DNA from: Streptomyces sp. NBC_00224
GTDB taxonomy: Bacteria; Actinomycetota; Actinomycetes; Streptomycetales; Streptomycetaceae
Direction of reading: 5' to 3'
Assembly: GCF_041435195.1 (NCBI RefSeq)
Contig: NZ_CP108106.1
Span: 8,011,001-8,075,000, forward strand
Length of the DNA stretch: 64,000 nt
This document shows positions 37,845 through 46,151 of the stretch, in pieces. The stretch's first letter is position 1; each line of letters begins with the position of its first letter. Under the pieces are notes generated by a model. It had not been told where the DNA came from. It searched no databases and saw only the letters and a list, made by a program, of their open reading frames with translations. Made by a program: the position numbers and the translations under genes.

Positions 37845-38813
37845 CTACCGCTGCTCCAGCTCCGTCGCGAACTCTTCTAGATTGGCCATGCATACGCGCA
37901 TGGCCCGCGCCGCGATCGCGGAGCAGTGCTCGGGGACGCTGTTCACTATGACAGTGTGGTTCTTGCTGACGGCCGCGGTCAGCCGCAGCCACTGCACCAG
38001 CATGCGGCCCGTGTCGGTGTGCCGCACGGACGGGTCGCGGGCCAGCAGTTCCAGATGGCGCAGCTGCTCCGGGCCGGAGCCCGGTCCTTCCACCGGGGAG
38101 AGGGCCGGCGGCTGCCGCGCCTGGGGGTCCGGGGAACTTCGCTGGAGCGTCGCGCGCCGGCGTACGTCCTGGGCGGTCGAAGGGGAGATGTTCGCCGCCC
38201 GTGCGATCTCCCGCAAAGAGGCGTGGGGGTTCTCCTGGAGATACTCTTCGGCAATCCTTCGGTTCTCCTTGGGGTTTACGGGTCGTGCGCGCCCGTCCAC
38301 GCCGATGCGCGACGTGCCGGGCCTGGTGGGGGGAAGTTGCTGCCGAATTCTGGCGACGGTCTGCTGGGCGAGACCGGTGAACTTCGACAGCGCTCGGTCG
38401 GACATCGTCGGAAAGGCCTCGATAATCCTCTCCGCGGCGGCTCTTCGGTCCTCCCGGGTCAGGGGAAGACCGTGTTTCGTATTCGACTGGACGGCGAACA
38501 GAAACGCTTCGTTGTCGCTTCCGGTGAAGTAGCGGGCCCGGATGGTGGTGTCGCCGCGCTCGGCCCTGGCCCGCAGACGGTGCATCCCGTCGATCACCCG
38601 CATGGATTGCTGGTGCACGATGATCGGTTGCGGTTCGTCGTCCAGCTCCGCGATCAGCCGCACGTGCTCCGTGCTCTCCCCGTTGAGGCGAGGGGAATCG
38701 GCGGGGAGCAGCGATCCGATGGGCAGGGAGACACAGTGCTCACTGATGTACCGCTGGAGCGGAAGGAAGTGATCGGCGCGGTCCTCGTTCGCTAAGTCAG
38801 GAACTGTCGACAT
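37845..38813 (-). CDS. StrR-family pathway-specific activator (ParB-like N-terminal domain)
   Basis: 322 residues. The N-terminal ParB/Srx-like domain contains SLLPADSPRLNGESTEHVRL, PIIVHQQSMRVIDGMHRLRA and ANTKHGLPLT-like text (here SNTKHGLPLTREDRRAAAE). The StrR-type helix-turn-helix follows (MSDRALSKFTGLAQQTVARI, about 137-156). A second short HTH (SLREIARAANISPSTAQDV) occurs near 205-223. This is the architecture of StrR, NovG and relatives that activate antibiotic operons. Leu7 is a TTA codon (38793-38795), so translation needs bldA tRNA. ATG 38813 has GGGGGA upstream. A perfect StrR-type operator lies 55 bp beyond its stop, before the biosynthetic operon. Confidence 0.92.
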   Translation of the reverse strand: MSTVPDLANEDRADHFLPLQRYISEHCVSLPIGSLLPADSPRLNGESTEHVRLIAELDDEPQPIIVHQQSMRVIDGMHRLRARAERGDTTIRARYFTGSDNEAFLFAVQSNTKHGLPLTREDRRAAAERIIEAFPTMSDRALSKFTGLAQQTVARIRQQLPPTRPGTSRIGVDGRARPVNPKENRRIAEEYLQENPHASLREIARAANISPSTAQDVRRRATLQRSSPDPQARQPPALSPVEGPGSGPEQLRHLELLARDPSVRHTDTGRMLVQWLRLTAAVSKNHTVIVNSVPEHCSAIAARAMRVCMANLEEFATELEQR

Positions 38814-39238
38814 GATCCCCCATGCGTTGGTGACGTTGGTGAGAGTGTCATTTCGGCCATGGTCGGCGCCGGTGGCCGCCTTCCGGCGTGGTGGGACCGG
38901 GTGCCCTCGCACCGGTGCATGCCACGCCCGCGAGGGCGACCCGTGGAGGCAGTGGAGACCACTGAGCTCCCCTTTCGCATCGGTGAGTACTGCATTCAAC
39001 TTTCGCGAGGGCGTAGAGGAGTCGCAAGTTCCGATTCGGACAGTCCTGATCATCAGGGCAACCGGATTATTTTCGGCCGGGGGTACGGACCAGAGCGGAC
39101 CAGAACGGACCAGAGTCGTCCGGGGCTGTTCGGAACAGGGAACTGGACAACGGCCAAGGAGAGTTAATGTCTTTGCGGGACGCGCCAGACGCACTAGGTG
39201 GCGGAGCACGGCCTCCGTTCGACTCGAAGGGACGAGCC
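38814..39238. promoter_or_regulatory. regulator/hydroxylase intergenic region with 10-bp tandem repeats
   Basis: This divergent control region between the StrR-type regulator and the aryl hydroxylase holds three tandem copies of CGGACCAGA(G/A) at 39086-39115, one every 10 bp, and the dyad CCTGAT-C-ATCAGG at 39045-39057. A lone StrR-like half-site GTTCGACT lies at 39217-39224. AAGGAGAG at 39156-39163 precedes an ATG at 39167 in the hydroxylase frame, but the codons between 39167 and 39238 look noncoding. Confidence 0.5.
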
Positions 39239-40489
39239 ATGCCTCAAGCCCCCATCCGGACCGCGGTCGGCATAGTCGGCGCGGGCCCGGCCGGGCTCAT
39301 GCTCTCGCACCTGCTCGCTCGCGCGGGGATCGACTCGGTGGTGGTCGACCACCGCACGCGCGCCGAGATCGAGGCCACCAGCCGCGCGGGCATGCTGGAG
39401 GCCGACAACGTCCGCCTGCTGACCGACTCCGGGGTGTCCGACCGGGTGCGCCGCGACGGCCGCCCGCACGACGGAATCGAGCTGCGCTTCGGCGGCGAGA
39501 GCCACCGCGTGGACTTCCGGACACTGGTCGGGGAGAGCGTGTGGCTCTACCCGCAGACCGATGTGTTTCTCGACCTCGCCGACGCCCGCGAACGCGACGG
39601 GGGAGACGTGCGCTTCGGCGTCTCGGACACCCGGGTGGTCGACCTGGCCGGCGAGCGCCCCGGCATCCTGTTCACCGACGCCGACGGAGTGGCGCGGGAG
39701 ATACGCTGCGACATCCTGGTCGGTGCCGACGGGTCGCGCGGGGTGTGCCGATCCGCGGTGCCCGAGGCGGCGCGCACGCACTTCTTCCGCGAGTACCCGT
39801 ACGCCTGGTTCGGCGTCCTCGTCGAGGCCCCGCCCAGCGCCCCCGAGCTCGTCTACACCCACTCCGAGCGCGGTTTCGCCCTGATCAGCCAGCGCACGGA
39901 GTCCGTCCAGCGCATGTACTTCCAGTGCGATCCGGACGAGGACCCGGCGGCATGGTCGGACGACCGGATCTGGGCGGAACTGCAGGCACGGGTGCGCGGC
40001 GCGGACGGCTTCAGCCTCAAGGAGGGCCCGGTCACCGACCGCTCGGTCCTGCGCTTCCGCAGCTTCGTGTGCGAGCCCATGCGCTACGGCAACATGCTGC
40101 TGGCCGGCGACGCCGCCCACACCGTCCCGCCCACCGGCGCCAAGGGCCTCAACCTGGCCCTGGCCGATGTGCGATTGCTCGCCGAGGCCGTGGAGACCGC
40201 ACTGACCAAGCGCGACCGCAGCGCCCTCGACGAGTACGGCCCCCGCGCCCTGCGCCGCGTCTGGCGCGCCCAGCACTTCTCGTACTGGATGACCACCATG
40301 CTCCACCGCGCCCCCGGCACCACCGACTTCGACGTACGCCGCCAACTCGGTGAACTGGCGGCGGTGGTGGACTCCACGGCGGGCTCGACGTATCTCGCGG
40401 AGGCGTACACGGGGTGGTGCGAGAGTCGGCCGGTCGGCCGGTTCACCGCCCCGGTCGGCGGGCGCGGAGTGCAGGATGCGTGGCAATAG
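39239..40489 (+). CDS. pobA: 4-hydroxybenzoate 3-monooxygenase (PobA-like flavoprotein)
   Basis: 416 residues, class A FAD monooxygenase. FAD turn GIVGAGPAGLMLSHLLARAG, central DG motif CDILVGADGSRGVCRSAVP, and GNMLLAGDAAHTVPPTGAKG, which closely match PobA. The ATG at 39239 (AAGGGACG upstream) puts the FAD motif at residue 11; an in-frame ATG at 39167 has a stronger ribosome site, but the 24 extra codons include CTA, TTG, TCT and several A/T-ending ones. It would make 3,4-dihydroxybenzoate from the chorismate lyase product, giving the catechol of hygromycin A. Its transcription is divergent from the activator gene. Confidence 0.88.
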   Translation: MPQAPIRTAVGIVGAGPAGLMLSHLLARAGIDSVVVDHRTRAEIEATSRAGMLEADNVRLLTDSGVSDRVRRDGRPHDGIELRFGGESHRVDFRTLVGESVWLYPQTDVFLDLADARERDGGDVRFGVSDTRVVDLAGERPGILFTDADGVAREIRCDILVGADGSRGVCRSAVPEAARTHFFREYPYAWFGVLVEAPPSAPELVYTHSERGFALISQRTESVQRMYFQCDPDEDPAAWSDDRIWAELQARVRGADGFSLKEGPVTDRSVLRFRSFVCEPMRYGNMLLAGDAAHTVPPTGAKGLNLALADVRLLAEAVETALTKRDRSALDEYGPRALRRVWRAQHFSYWMTTMLHRAPGTTDFDVRRQLGELAAVVDSTAGSTYLAEAYTGWCESRPVGRFTAPVGGRGVQDAWQ

Positions 40490-40831
40490 CAAGAACCAAG
40501 AGGCGCACCGTTGTTACACACGAATCCTAACGCGAGCTGCGGCTGCGCGGTGCGAAGTGCCTCGTCGCCTTCCGGGCGAAGAAGGGGAGCCTGGACGCCA
40601 GGATCACACTGGTTCGGGCCCGTGAGGGGGAGGGGGCAGGGGAGGAGTAGGCGGTTGACGGTCTTCCTGTGTGACGGCTGACCGGACCGCCGACTCCGCC
40701 AGGTTGACGGAAAGTCGACTTTGGCCCGGCGCGACGCCTCCGTAGATTCGTGGGGCGCTTCTGTCCGCAGTACCGCAGCAGGTTCTTCATCCTTCGCGTC
40801 GGCCGCGAGGGGGCAAGGGGACCAAGCCGGG
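40490..40831. other. intergenic region upstream of the ATP-grasp gene
   Basis: Noncoding stretch at the possible right edge of the cluster. The only clear element is the perfect 12-bp palindrome AAAGTCGACTTT at 40711-40722, about 110 bp before the ATP-grasp start and just after a TTGACG. I see no matching -10 box and no terminator hairpin after the hydroxylase gene. Confidence 0.4.
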
Positions 40832-41761
40832 ATGAGTGACCGCGAGATCGTTGTGATGACGGATCACAGCTCGATGGAGGGCAGTCGTGCCGCTCTGGCC
40901 GCCGCGGTCGAGCTCCTGACGGGACGGCCGCCGGTGCTGGTCGACGCGCGGCACTTCCTGACCGGCGGACCCGGCCGGACGCACGTCGCGGACTCCGTGG
41001 TCCGCCTGGAGGTGCCGTCCGAGGGCCTGCTGGTCACCCCGTCGGCCGTGCTCGTCTACGAGGTCCAGCCGCCCGAGCGCCGCCGCTTCGAGCCGTTCCA
41101 GCGGCTGTTGCAGCGGTACGCGACGGTCTCGCTCGGGACGGACGCGAGCGCGTGGCGGGCGGCCACCGACAAGAACATCACGATGGCGCGGTTCGCGCTC
41201 CACGGCATTCCGCACATGGAGACCGTCACGCTGACGCGGCCGAGCGTGGACGCGGCCGCCACGGCGTTCGACAGGCTCGGCCGCAACGTCTGGGCCCGGC
41301 CCGCTCTGGGAACCTGCGGCAACGACGTCCTGCACATCACCACGTTCGAGCAGCTCTTCCAGGCGCTCGCCCGTTACGCCGACGCGGAGCAGGACTGGCT
41401 GATCTCGCGGGACGCGGAGAACTTCAACTCCGCCGGGCAGCGCCACCAGTTCCGCGTGTCGGTGCTGGACGGGCGCGCGGTGCAGGCGTGCGAACACGTC
41501 CAGGCGCGTCCCGACGCGCCCTGCAACGAGGCCCAGGGTGCGGCCTGCACCCCCCTGCCGGTGGACGACCTGCCCGTGGACCTGTGCGAGCTGGCGGTCG
41601 CCGCCACCAAGTCCGTGGGGCTGCGCTTCGGCGGCGTCGACCTCGCCGTCGAGAACGGCGGTGTGGTGTTCGAGGTCAACGTCCACCCGATGCTCGGCTC
41701 GGCGCACCCGGCGGAGTCGGTAGCGGTCCCGTACGTGGAGGCGCACCTGGCCATGCTGTGA
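40832..41761 (+). CDS. ATP-grasp ligase (RimK-like)
   Basis: 309 residues. Family features: YEVQPPERRRFEPFQRLLQR, TDKNITMARFALHGIPHMET (the RimK-type linker before the ATP cone), NVWARPALGTCGNDV, QFRVSVLDGRAVQAC, and the metal/ATP end GVDLAVENGGVVFEVNVHPM. Such enzymes couple a carboxylate to an amine or thiol with ATP. The partner substrate is unknown. The gene is parallel to the hydroxylase and followed by an amidohydrolase. It could tailor a hygromycin-related product or belong to a separate small pathway. The ribosome site is weak for ATG 40832. Confidence 0.75.
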   Translation: MSDREIVVMTDHSSMEGSRAALAAAVELLTGRPPVLVDARHFLTGGPGRTHVADSVVRLEVPSEGLLVTPSAVLVYEVQPPERRRFEPFQRLLQRYATVSLGTDASAWRAATDKNITMARFALHGIPHMETVTLTRPSVDAAATAFDRLGRNVWARPALGTCGNDVLHITTFEQLFQALARYADAEQDWLISRDAENFNSAGQRHQFRVSVLDGRAVQACEHVQARPDAPCNEAQGAACTPLPVDDLPVDLCELAVAATKSVGLRFGGVDLAVENGGVVFEVNVHPMLGSAHPAESVAVPYVEAHLAML

Positions 41762-41888
41762 CCGGGCGGCGCGGTGCCGTCGCCCGGCAGCAGACACATC
41801 CGTACGCCATGGACAGACACCGACAGACACCGACAGTGCCGCACGGGCCCTTCAGGGCCGCCACCCATTGACCTGTGGAGGATCACTC

Positions 41889-43547
41889 ATGGCAGCAACC
41901 GGCCCTGCGGCACCGGACGTCGACGCGATCTACTTCGACGGTGACATCGTCACCGTCGACGACGCCAGGCCCACCGCCGAGGCAGTGGCGGTCAAGGACG
42001 GCCGGATCGCGGCCGTCGGCCGCCTCGTGGATGTCCTGCCGCTGGCGGGCCCCGATACGGAGACGGTGGACCTCGGCGGGCGGACCCTGCTGCCCGGCTT
42101 CGTCGACGCGCACAGCCATGTGTCGCTGATCGGGTTCCAGGCGGGTGCGGCCAACCTGCTGCCTCCGCCCGACGGGCCGGTCGGCGATCTCGCCGCGCTG
42201 CGACGGGAGCTGGAGGCGTGGGCGGCGAGCGAGAGCGGCGGCCGGTGGGAGTGGATCGTGGGCTTCGGCTACGACGACGCCCAGCTGGCGGGCCGGGAGC
42301 ACCCCACCCGCGACGACCTGGACGAGGTGTCGAGGGACCGGCCCGTGCTGGTCATCCACCAGTCCAGCCATCTGGGCGCCGTCAACAGCAAAGGGCTCGA
42401 ACTCCTCGGCTTCGACGCGGACTCGCCGGACCCGGAGGGCGGAGTCATCCGCCGGCGGCCCGACAGCACCGAGCCCAACGGTGTCCTGGAGGAGTCCGCC
42501 TTCTTCCACGCCTGGGGGTGGTCGTCGAAGGACTTCGACGACGAGGAGCGGATACGGCTGGTCCTGCTCGGCCAGCGGGCGATGGCGGCCTACGGCTTCA
42601 CCACCGCGCAGGACGGGCGGGTGATGTCCCTCAAGGACCTGGAGGTCCTCGAATCCGCGGCCGCGCGGGGGCTGCTGGACATCGACGTGGTGGCCTACCC
42701 CGACGTCTCGCTGGCCGAGCATCTGAAGGGCACGGACGTGTCGGTGCCCGAGTACCGGGGGCGGCTGCGCATCGGCGGGGTGAAGGTCGGCCTCGACGGC
42801 TCGCCGCAGGGGCGGACGGCCTGGCTGACCCGGCCGTATCTGACTCCGCCGGGGGACGACCCGAAATACCGGGGCTATCCGGCGATGACGGACGCCGCGG
42901 TGACGGAGGCGGTCGGTGGCGCGTACGCCAAGGGCTGGCAGGTGCTCGCGCACGTCAACGGCGATGCCGCGATCGACCAGTTCATCATGGCGCTGCGGCA
43001 GGCCACCACCCGCCACCGGCCCACCGACCCGCGCCCGGTGGCGGTCCACGCCCAGACCGCCCGGGAGGACCAGCTCGACGCGATGAAGGAGCTGGGCGTC
43101 ATCCCGTCGTTCTTCTCCATGCACACGTTCTACTGGGGCGACTGGTACCGCGAGACCGTCCTGGGCGAGGAGCGCGCGGCGCGCATCTCGCCCGCCGCCT
43201 CGGCCCTTCGGCGCGGCATGGTCTACACCTCGCACCACGACGGCCCGGTGGCGCTCCCCAGCTCCTTGGCGATCCTGTCGAGCCAGGTCACCCGGACCAC
43301 CCGCAGCGGTCACGTCCTGGGCGAGGACCAGCGGGTGGCACCGCTCGACGCGGTCAGGGCGACCACCCTCCACGCCGCCCACCAGTACTTCGAGGAGGCC
43401 ACGAAGGGCTCGATCGCGGTGGGCAAGCTGGCCGACTTCGTGGTGCTGAGTGCCAACCCGCTCACGGTCCGCCCCGAGGAGATCAAGGACATCCGGGTGC
43501 TCCGGACCATCAAGGAGGGCAGGACGGTCTATACGCGACAGCGCTGA
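41889..43547 (+). CDS. YtcJ-like amidohydrolase (amidohydrolase 3 family)
   Basis: 552 residues from ATG 41889, GGAGG upstream. Amidohydrolase signature LLPGFVDAHSHVSLIG near residue 75; further metal-site stretches VLAHVNGDAAIDQFI, PVAVHAQTAREDQLDAM, SFFSMHTFYWGDWY and SHHDGPVALPSSLAIL. The C-terminal SIAVGKLADFVVLSANPL is typical of exoenzyme-like members such as YtcJ and LAF. Unlike the Hyg7-type protein it keeps a full set of His residues, so it is probably a true hydrolase. The 127-bp gap upstream has a 10-bp tandem repeat GACAGACACC (41812-41836). Confidence 0.85.
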   Translation: MAATGPAAPDVDAIYFDGDIVTVDDARPTAEAVAVKDGRIAAVGRLVDVLPLAGPDTETVDLGGRTLLPGFVDAHSHVSLIGFQAGAANLLPPPDGPVGDLAALRRELEAWAASESGGRWEWIVGFGYDDAQLAGREHPTRDDLDEVSRDRPVLVIHQSSHLGAVNSKGLELLGFDADSPDPEGGVIRRRPDSTEPNGVLEESAFFHAWGWSSKDFDDEERIRLVLLGQRAMAAYGFTTAQDGRVMSLKDLEVLESAAARGLLDIDVVAYPDVSLAEHLKGTDVSVPEYRGRLRIGGVKVGLDGSPQGRTAWLTRPYLTPPGDDPKYRGYPAMTDAAVTEAVGGAYAKGWQVLAHVNGDAAIDQFIMALRQATTRHRPTDPRPVAVHAQTAREDQLDAMKELGVIPSFFSMHTFYWGDWYRETVLGEERAARISPAASALRRGMVYTSHHDGPVALPSSLAILSSQVTRTTRSGHVLGEDQRVAPLDAVRATTLHAAHQYFEEATKGSIAVGKLADFVVLSANPLTVRPEEIKDIRVLRTIKEGRTVYTRQR

Positions 43548-43565
43548 ACCACCGCGCGGAACAGG

Positions 43566-43952
43566 TCAGTTGGTGATCGTGACGCAGGGCAGGCCCACGC
43601 TGTCGCCGCCGCGGAAGCCCTCCGCGCAGAGCCGGGTGCCCGCCGGGAAGTGGCGCTGGGGGTATGCCTGGTCCCGGTAGGTCCGGAACGCGGCGACGTC
43701 CTCCACCTTGGTGTTGGCGCTCCAGCCGTTGGTGGTCCAGACGCGCGCGCTGATGCGGTGCGGCTGGTTGGTGTTGATCACCGACACCTCGACCCGGCCC
43801 AGATAGGTGCCGATGTCGTACGTCTGGATGCAGACGGAGTTGTTGCACCACTTGCCATCCGCGGCGGCGGGCGGCCCGGCGGCGATGACACAGCCGAGAG
43901 CCGCGGCAGCGGTTCCGATTCCCGCGACGATCTTCTTGGTGATGGTGTGCAC
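43566..43952 (-). CDS. small secreted protein of unknown function
   Basis: About 128 residues. From GTG 43952 (GAGG upstream) the N-terminus is a signal peptide (ITKKIVAGIGTAAAALGCVI, AGPPAAA). The mature part has four cysteines (WCNNSVC, RLCAEGF, LPCVTI), enough for two disulfides, and beta-rich text with many Asn and Thr. A GTG at 43967 is an alternative start. I do not recognise a family; size and cysteines suggest an extracellular ligand-binding or inhibitor protein. It converges on the amidohydrolase with 18 bp between stops. Confidence 0.7.
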   Translation of the reverse strand: MHTITKKIVAGIGTAAAALGCVIAAGPPAAADGKWCNNSVCIQTYDIGTYLGRVEVSVINTNQPHRISARVWTTNGWSANTKVEDVAAFRTYRDQAYPQRHFPAGTRLCAEGFRGGDSVGLPCVTITN

Positions 43953-43989
43953 GGTGAGCGACCTCACGCATTCGTCTTGATCCGGCGAT

Positions 43990-44012
43990 GGGCCGGGCAC
44001 TCGGCCCGGCCC
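43990..44012 (-). terminator. perfect 9-bp stem hairpin
   Basis: GGGCCGGGC - ACTCG - GCCCGGCCC. It lies after the leftward small barrel protein gene (stop at 44106) and before the leftward secreted protein gene (start 43952), so it probably ends the first transcript; an attenuator role for the second cannot be excluded. No T run. Confidence 0.5.
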
Positions 44013-44105
44013 TGACCAACGCGGGAAAGGATCACGAGTTACGCGCGGGGGGCCGTCGTCATGCGCGGCGTCCGCCGTCGTCGGCGTCGCGCCCGGCCGA
44101 TCTGC

Positions 44106-44393
44106 CTACGCCTCGGGCGGTACCCAGTAGTTGTGCACCTGGGAGATCTTAGGCTCGGGGCCCTGGGGCAGGTTGGCCTCGGCAGCCAGCGGCATCACGA
44201 CGTCCATGAACTTGCGCATGGCCTGCTCGGACTCCCACAGGTCGGAGATCTGCAGGCCCCCGCCCACCGGGACGCAGATGTGCGCCAGACAGCCCTCGAA
44301 GGGGTTGCCCGGCAGGGCCTGGAGTTTGGCGTTGAGGGCGTCGTACTGGTCCGTCGTCACACCGGGCAGCTCGGCCTGCATCAGAATCGCCAT
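44106..44393 (-). CDS. dimeric alpha/beta-barrel (ABM-like) protein
   Basis: 95 residues from ATG 44393, preceded by GGAGGAGAA. The pattern AILMQAELPGVTTDQYDALN, ISDLWESEQAMRKFMDVV and NLPQGPEPKISQVHNYW fits the small ferredoxin-like barrel proteins related to antibiotic biosynthesis monooxygenases and stress-response barrels. No catalytic residue set is certain and the substrate is unknown. It stands alone between noncoding gaps. Confidence 0.7.
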   Translation of the reverse strand: MAILMQAELPGVTTDQYDALNAKLQALPGNPFEGCLAHICVPVGGGLQISDLWESEQAMRKFMDVVMPLAAEANLPQGPEPKISQVHNYWVPPEA

Positions 44394-44615
44394 CGGGTTC
44401 TCCTCCGCGGAACGGGTTTCCTGCCTCCCCACCGCCACGATGGCGGTCCGTACCCAGGGCCAGCAGAGCACGCCCGTCTCTCATGGGCATCCCGCCCGGC
44501 GCCGTACGAGTGGCCTGTCCTGCGGGGATAGCGGTGCGTGATCGTTCCGGATGCGGTGGGCACGCGGCGCTGATTCGCTGGTGGCGTCCGCTCCCCCCAG
44601 ATCTCAGGAGTGATC

Positions 44616-44804
44616 ATGAGCATTGCAGACGAGTCCGGCGGCCGTTCCCGGCAGATGCGCCAGAAGGCGGAGCAGCTGGAGCAGGCCGCCGAGCGCGCCA
44701 ACGACCCCGCAGAGCGTGAGCGGCTGAAGGAGAAGGCGCGTCGGCTGCAGGAGGAGAGCAAGCAGGCGAACCAGACCGGCAGCGGCGGCATCGACCCCAT
44801 GTGA
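44616..44804 (+). CDS. small hydrophilic coiled-coil protein (DUF6381-like)
   Basis: 62 residues. ATG 44616 has AGGAG at the right distance. The sequence RQMRQKAEQLEQAAERAN, DPAERERLKEKARRLQEE is a charged helix with heptad-like spacing, matching, as I recall, a short protein family common in Streptomyces. No function is known. A strong hairpin follows its stop. Confidence 0.8.
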   Translation: MSIADESGGRSRQMRQKAEQLEQAAERANDPAERERLKEKARRLQEESKQANQTGSGGIDPM

Positions 44805-44824
44805 CGCTCCCCGCGAGGCATCAG

Positions 44825-44879
44825 GCCGGCCGGTGGGCACCACTCCCGTGAACGCGGGAGCGTGGTGTCACCGGCCGGC
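44825..44879. terminator. long bidirectional terminator hairpin
   Basis: GCCGGCCGGTG (from 44825) pairs with CACCGGCCGGC (ending 44879), and the stem continues inward through CACCAC/GTGGTG and CTCCCG/CGGGAG with small bulges. It separates the small coiled-coil gene from the converging histidine kinase and overlaps the kinase stop codon. Confidence 0.8.
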
Positions 44880-46085
44880 TTCTGGTGTGACGGGAAGGGT
44901 GAGCGTCGCGAGCGCGCCGCCGTCGGTGGGGTTGCCGAAGGTGAGGTGCGCGCCCAGCAGCGCGGTTTGGCCGGCCGCGATGGTGAGCCCCAGGCCGAGG
45001 CCCGTCCCCTCCGCGCCGGTACGGAAGCGCTGCGGGCCCTGCGCGATGAGGTGCTCCGGGAAACCCGTGCCGTGGTCCCGTACACGCACGGTCGGGCCGT
45101 CGACCTCGACCAGGACCGGCTCGGCCCCGTGCCGGAGGGCATTGGTGACCAGGTTGGTCAGCACGCGCTCCACACGGCGCGGATCGGTCTCCACCATGGC
45201 GTCGGTGACGACGTCGACGCGCACGTCCGGTGCGGTCCCGTCCGTGGCGGTGCGCCCCTCGGTCGCCGCTCGCACCACCCGCCGGGCCAGGGCGCTCAGC
45301 TCCACCCACCGTGGTTCGGCCGCTTCCGTGCCGCTGTCGAGCCGGGCCACTTCGAGTACGTCCTCCATCAGGTCCCGCAGCCGGCCGGCCCGCTCCTTGA
45401 CCATGGTCTCGGCGCGGCCGTCCGGCAGCAGCGCGGCGGCCGCGATCAGTCCGGCGACCGGGGTGCGCAGCTCGTGGGCGATGTTCGCGGTCACCTCGCG
45501 CTCGGCCTGGAGGCGGGCGGCGAGCGCGTCGGCCATCGCGTTGACGGCGTGGGTGAGGGTGGTGATCTCGTCCCGGCCGGTCTCCGGCAGCCGTGCGGTC
45601 AGATCGCCGTCAGCGATCTCCTGGGCGCTTCGCGCGGACCGTCTCAGCCGCCGGGCGAACCGGGTGGCCAGGCCGAGCCCGATCACCGTCGCCACACCGG
45701 TGCCGACCGCGCCGGACTGCCACATGACGCGCTCGACCTCGTCGCTGAGGCCGTTGGAGGCGGTGTGCATGGCGAGCACGGCGCCGCCGTCCGACATTTC
45801 GGCGGCCCAGATCACGTTGCCGTGGCCGGTGCTCTGCACGTAGGTGGCCCGGTGGCCCCCGAGGATCTTCGCGCGCAGCGGGCCGGGCAGCTCGGGCGGG
45901 TCGACCGTCAGGCCCAGGGCGGGCCTGCCCTGCTGCTCGGTGAGCCGGGCCGCGTACTGCAGACGTTCGAGCTGTACGTCGCACTCGCGGTTGGTGAGCA
46001 GGACCGGCACCTGGCTCGCGGTCACCATCGCCGCGAGGGTGGCGGTCACGGTGATCGTGGCACCTATCTTGAGTCGCAGTCCCAT
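44868..46085 (-). CDS. orphan sensor histidine kinase
   Basis: 405 residues. N-terminal membrane helix (ATITVTATLAAMVTASQVPV), an extracellular loop of about 100 residues with one Cys, a second helix (SGAVGTGVATVIGLGLAT), HAMP domain (FARRLRRSARSAQEIADGDL), H box ANIAHELRTPVAGL, N box NLVTNALRHG, and G boxes RDHGTGFPEH and GTGLGLGLTIA. This is the classical CseC/PhoR-type layout. No response regulator lies next to it in the window, so its partner is elsewhere. Confidence 0.9.
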   Translation of the reverse strand: MGLRLKIGATITVTATLAAMVTASQVPVLLTNRECDVQLERLQYAARLTEQQGRPALGLTVDPPELPGPLRAKILGGHRATYVQSTGHGNVIWAAEMSDGGAVLAMHTASNGLSDEVERVMWQSGAVGTGVATVIGLGLATRFARRLRRSARSAQEIADGDLTARLPETGRDEITTLTHAVNAMADALAARLQAEREVTANIAHELRTPVAGLIAAAALLPDGRAETMVKERAGRLRDLMEDVLEVARLDSGTEAAEPRWVELSALARRVVRAATEGRTATDGTAPDVRVDVVTDAMVETDPRRVERVLTNLVTNALRHGAEPVLVEVDGPTVRVRDHGTGFPEHLIAQGPQRFRTGAEGTGLGLGLTIAAGQTALLGAHLTFGNPTDGGALATLTLPVTPEAGR

Positions 46086-46151
46086 GTGCCGGCCTTGTCC
46101 CCCGTGGAGCGGTAGTTCGCGGCCGAGCCTACGGAACCCGCTCCGGCGGCC

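Noticed and set aside
39086..39115. Tandem repeats as a CRISPR array
   Set aside because: Units are 10 bp with no spacers and no cas genes nearby.
39217..39224. GTTCGACT as a second StrR operator
   Set aside because: Only one half-site is present; no CAGTC(G/A)AAC arm follows at 11-12 bases.
39167..39238. Upstream start for the hydroxylase gene with a strong AAGGAGAG site
   Set aside because: The 24 added codons use CTA, TTG, TCT and other A/T-ending codons unlike the gene, and would push the FAD motif away from the N-terminus. A short leader peptide role cannot be excluded.
41812..41836. GACAGACACC tandem repeat before the amidohydrolase
   Set aside because: Two and a half copies in a low-complexity stretch, with no dyad or promoter; likely slippage, not a regulatory site.
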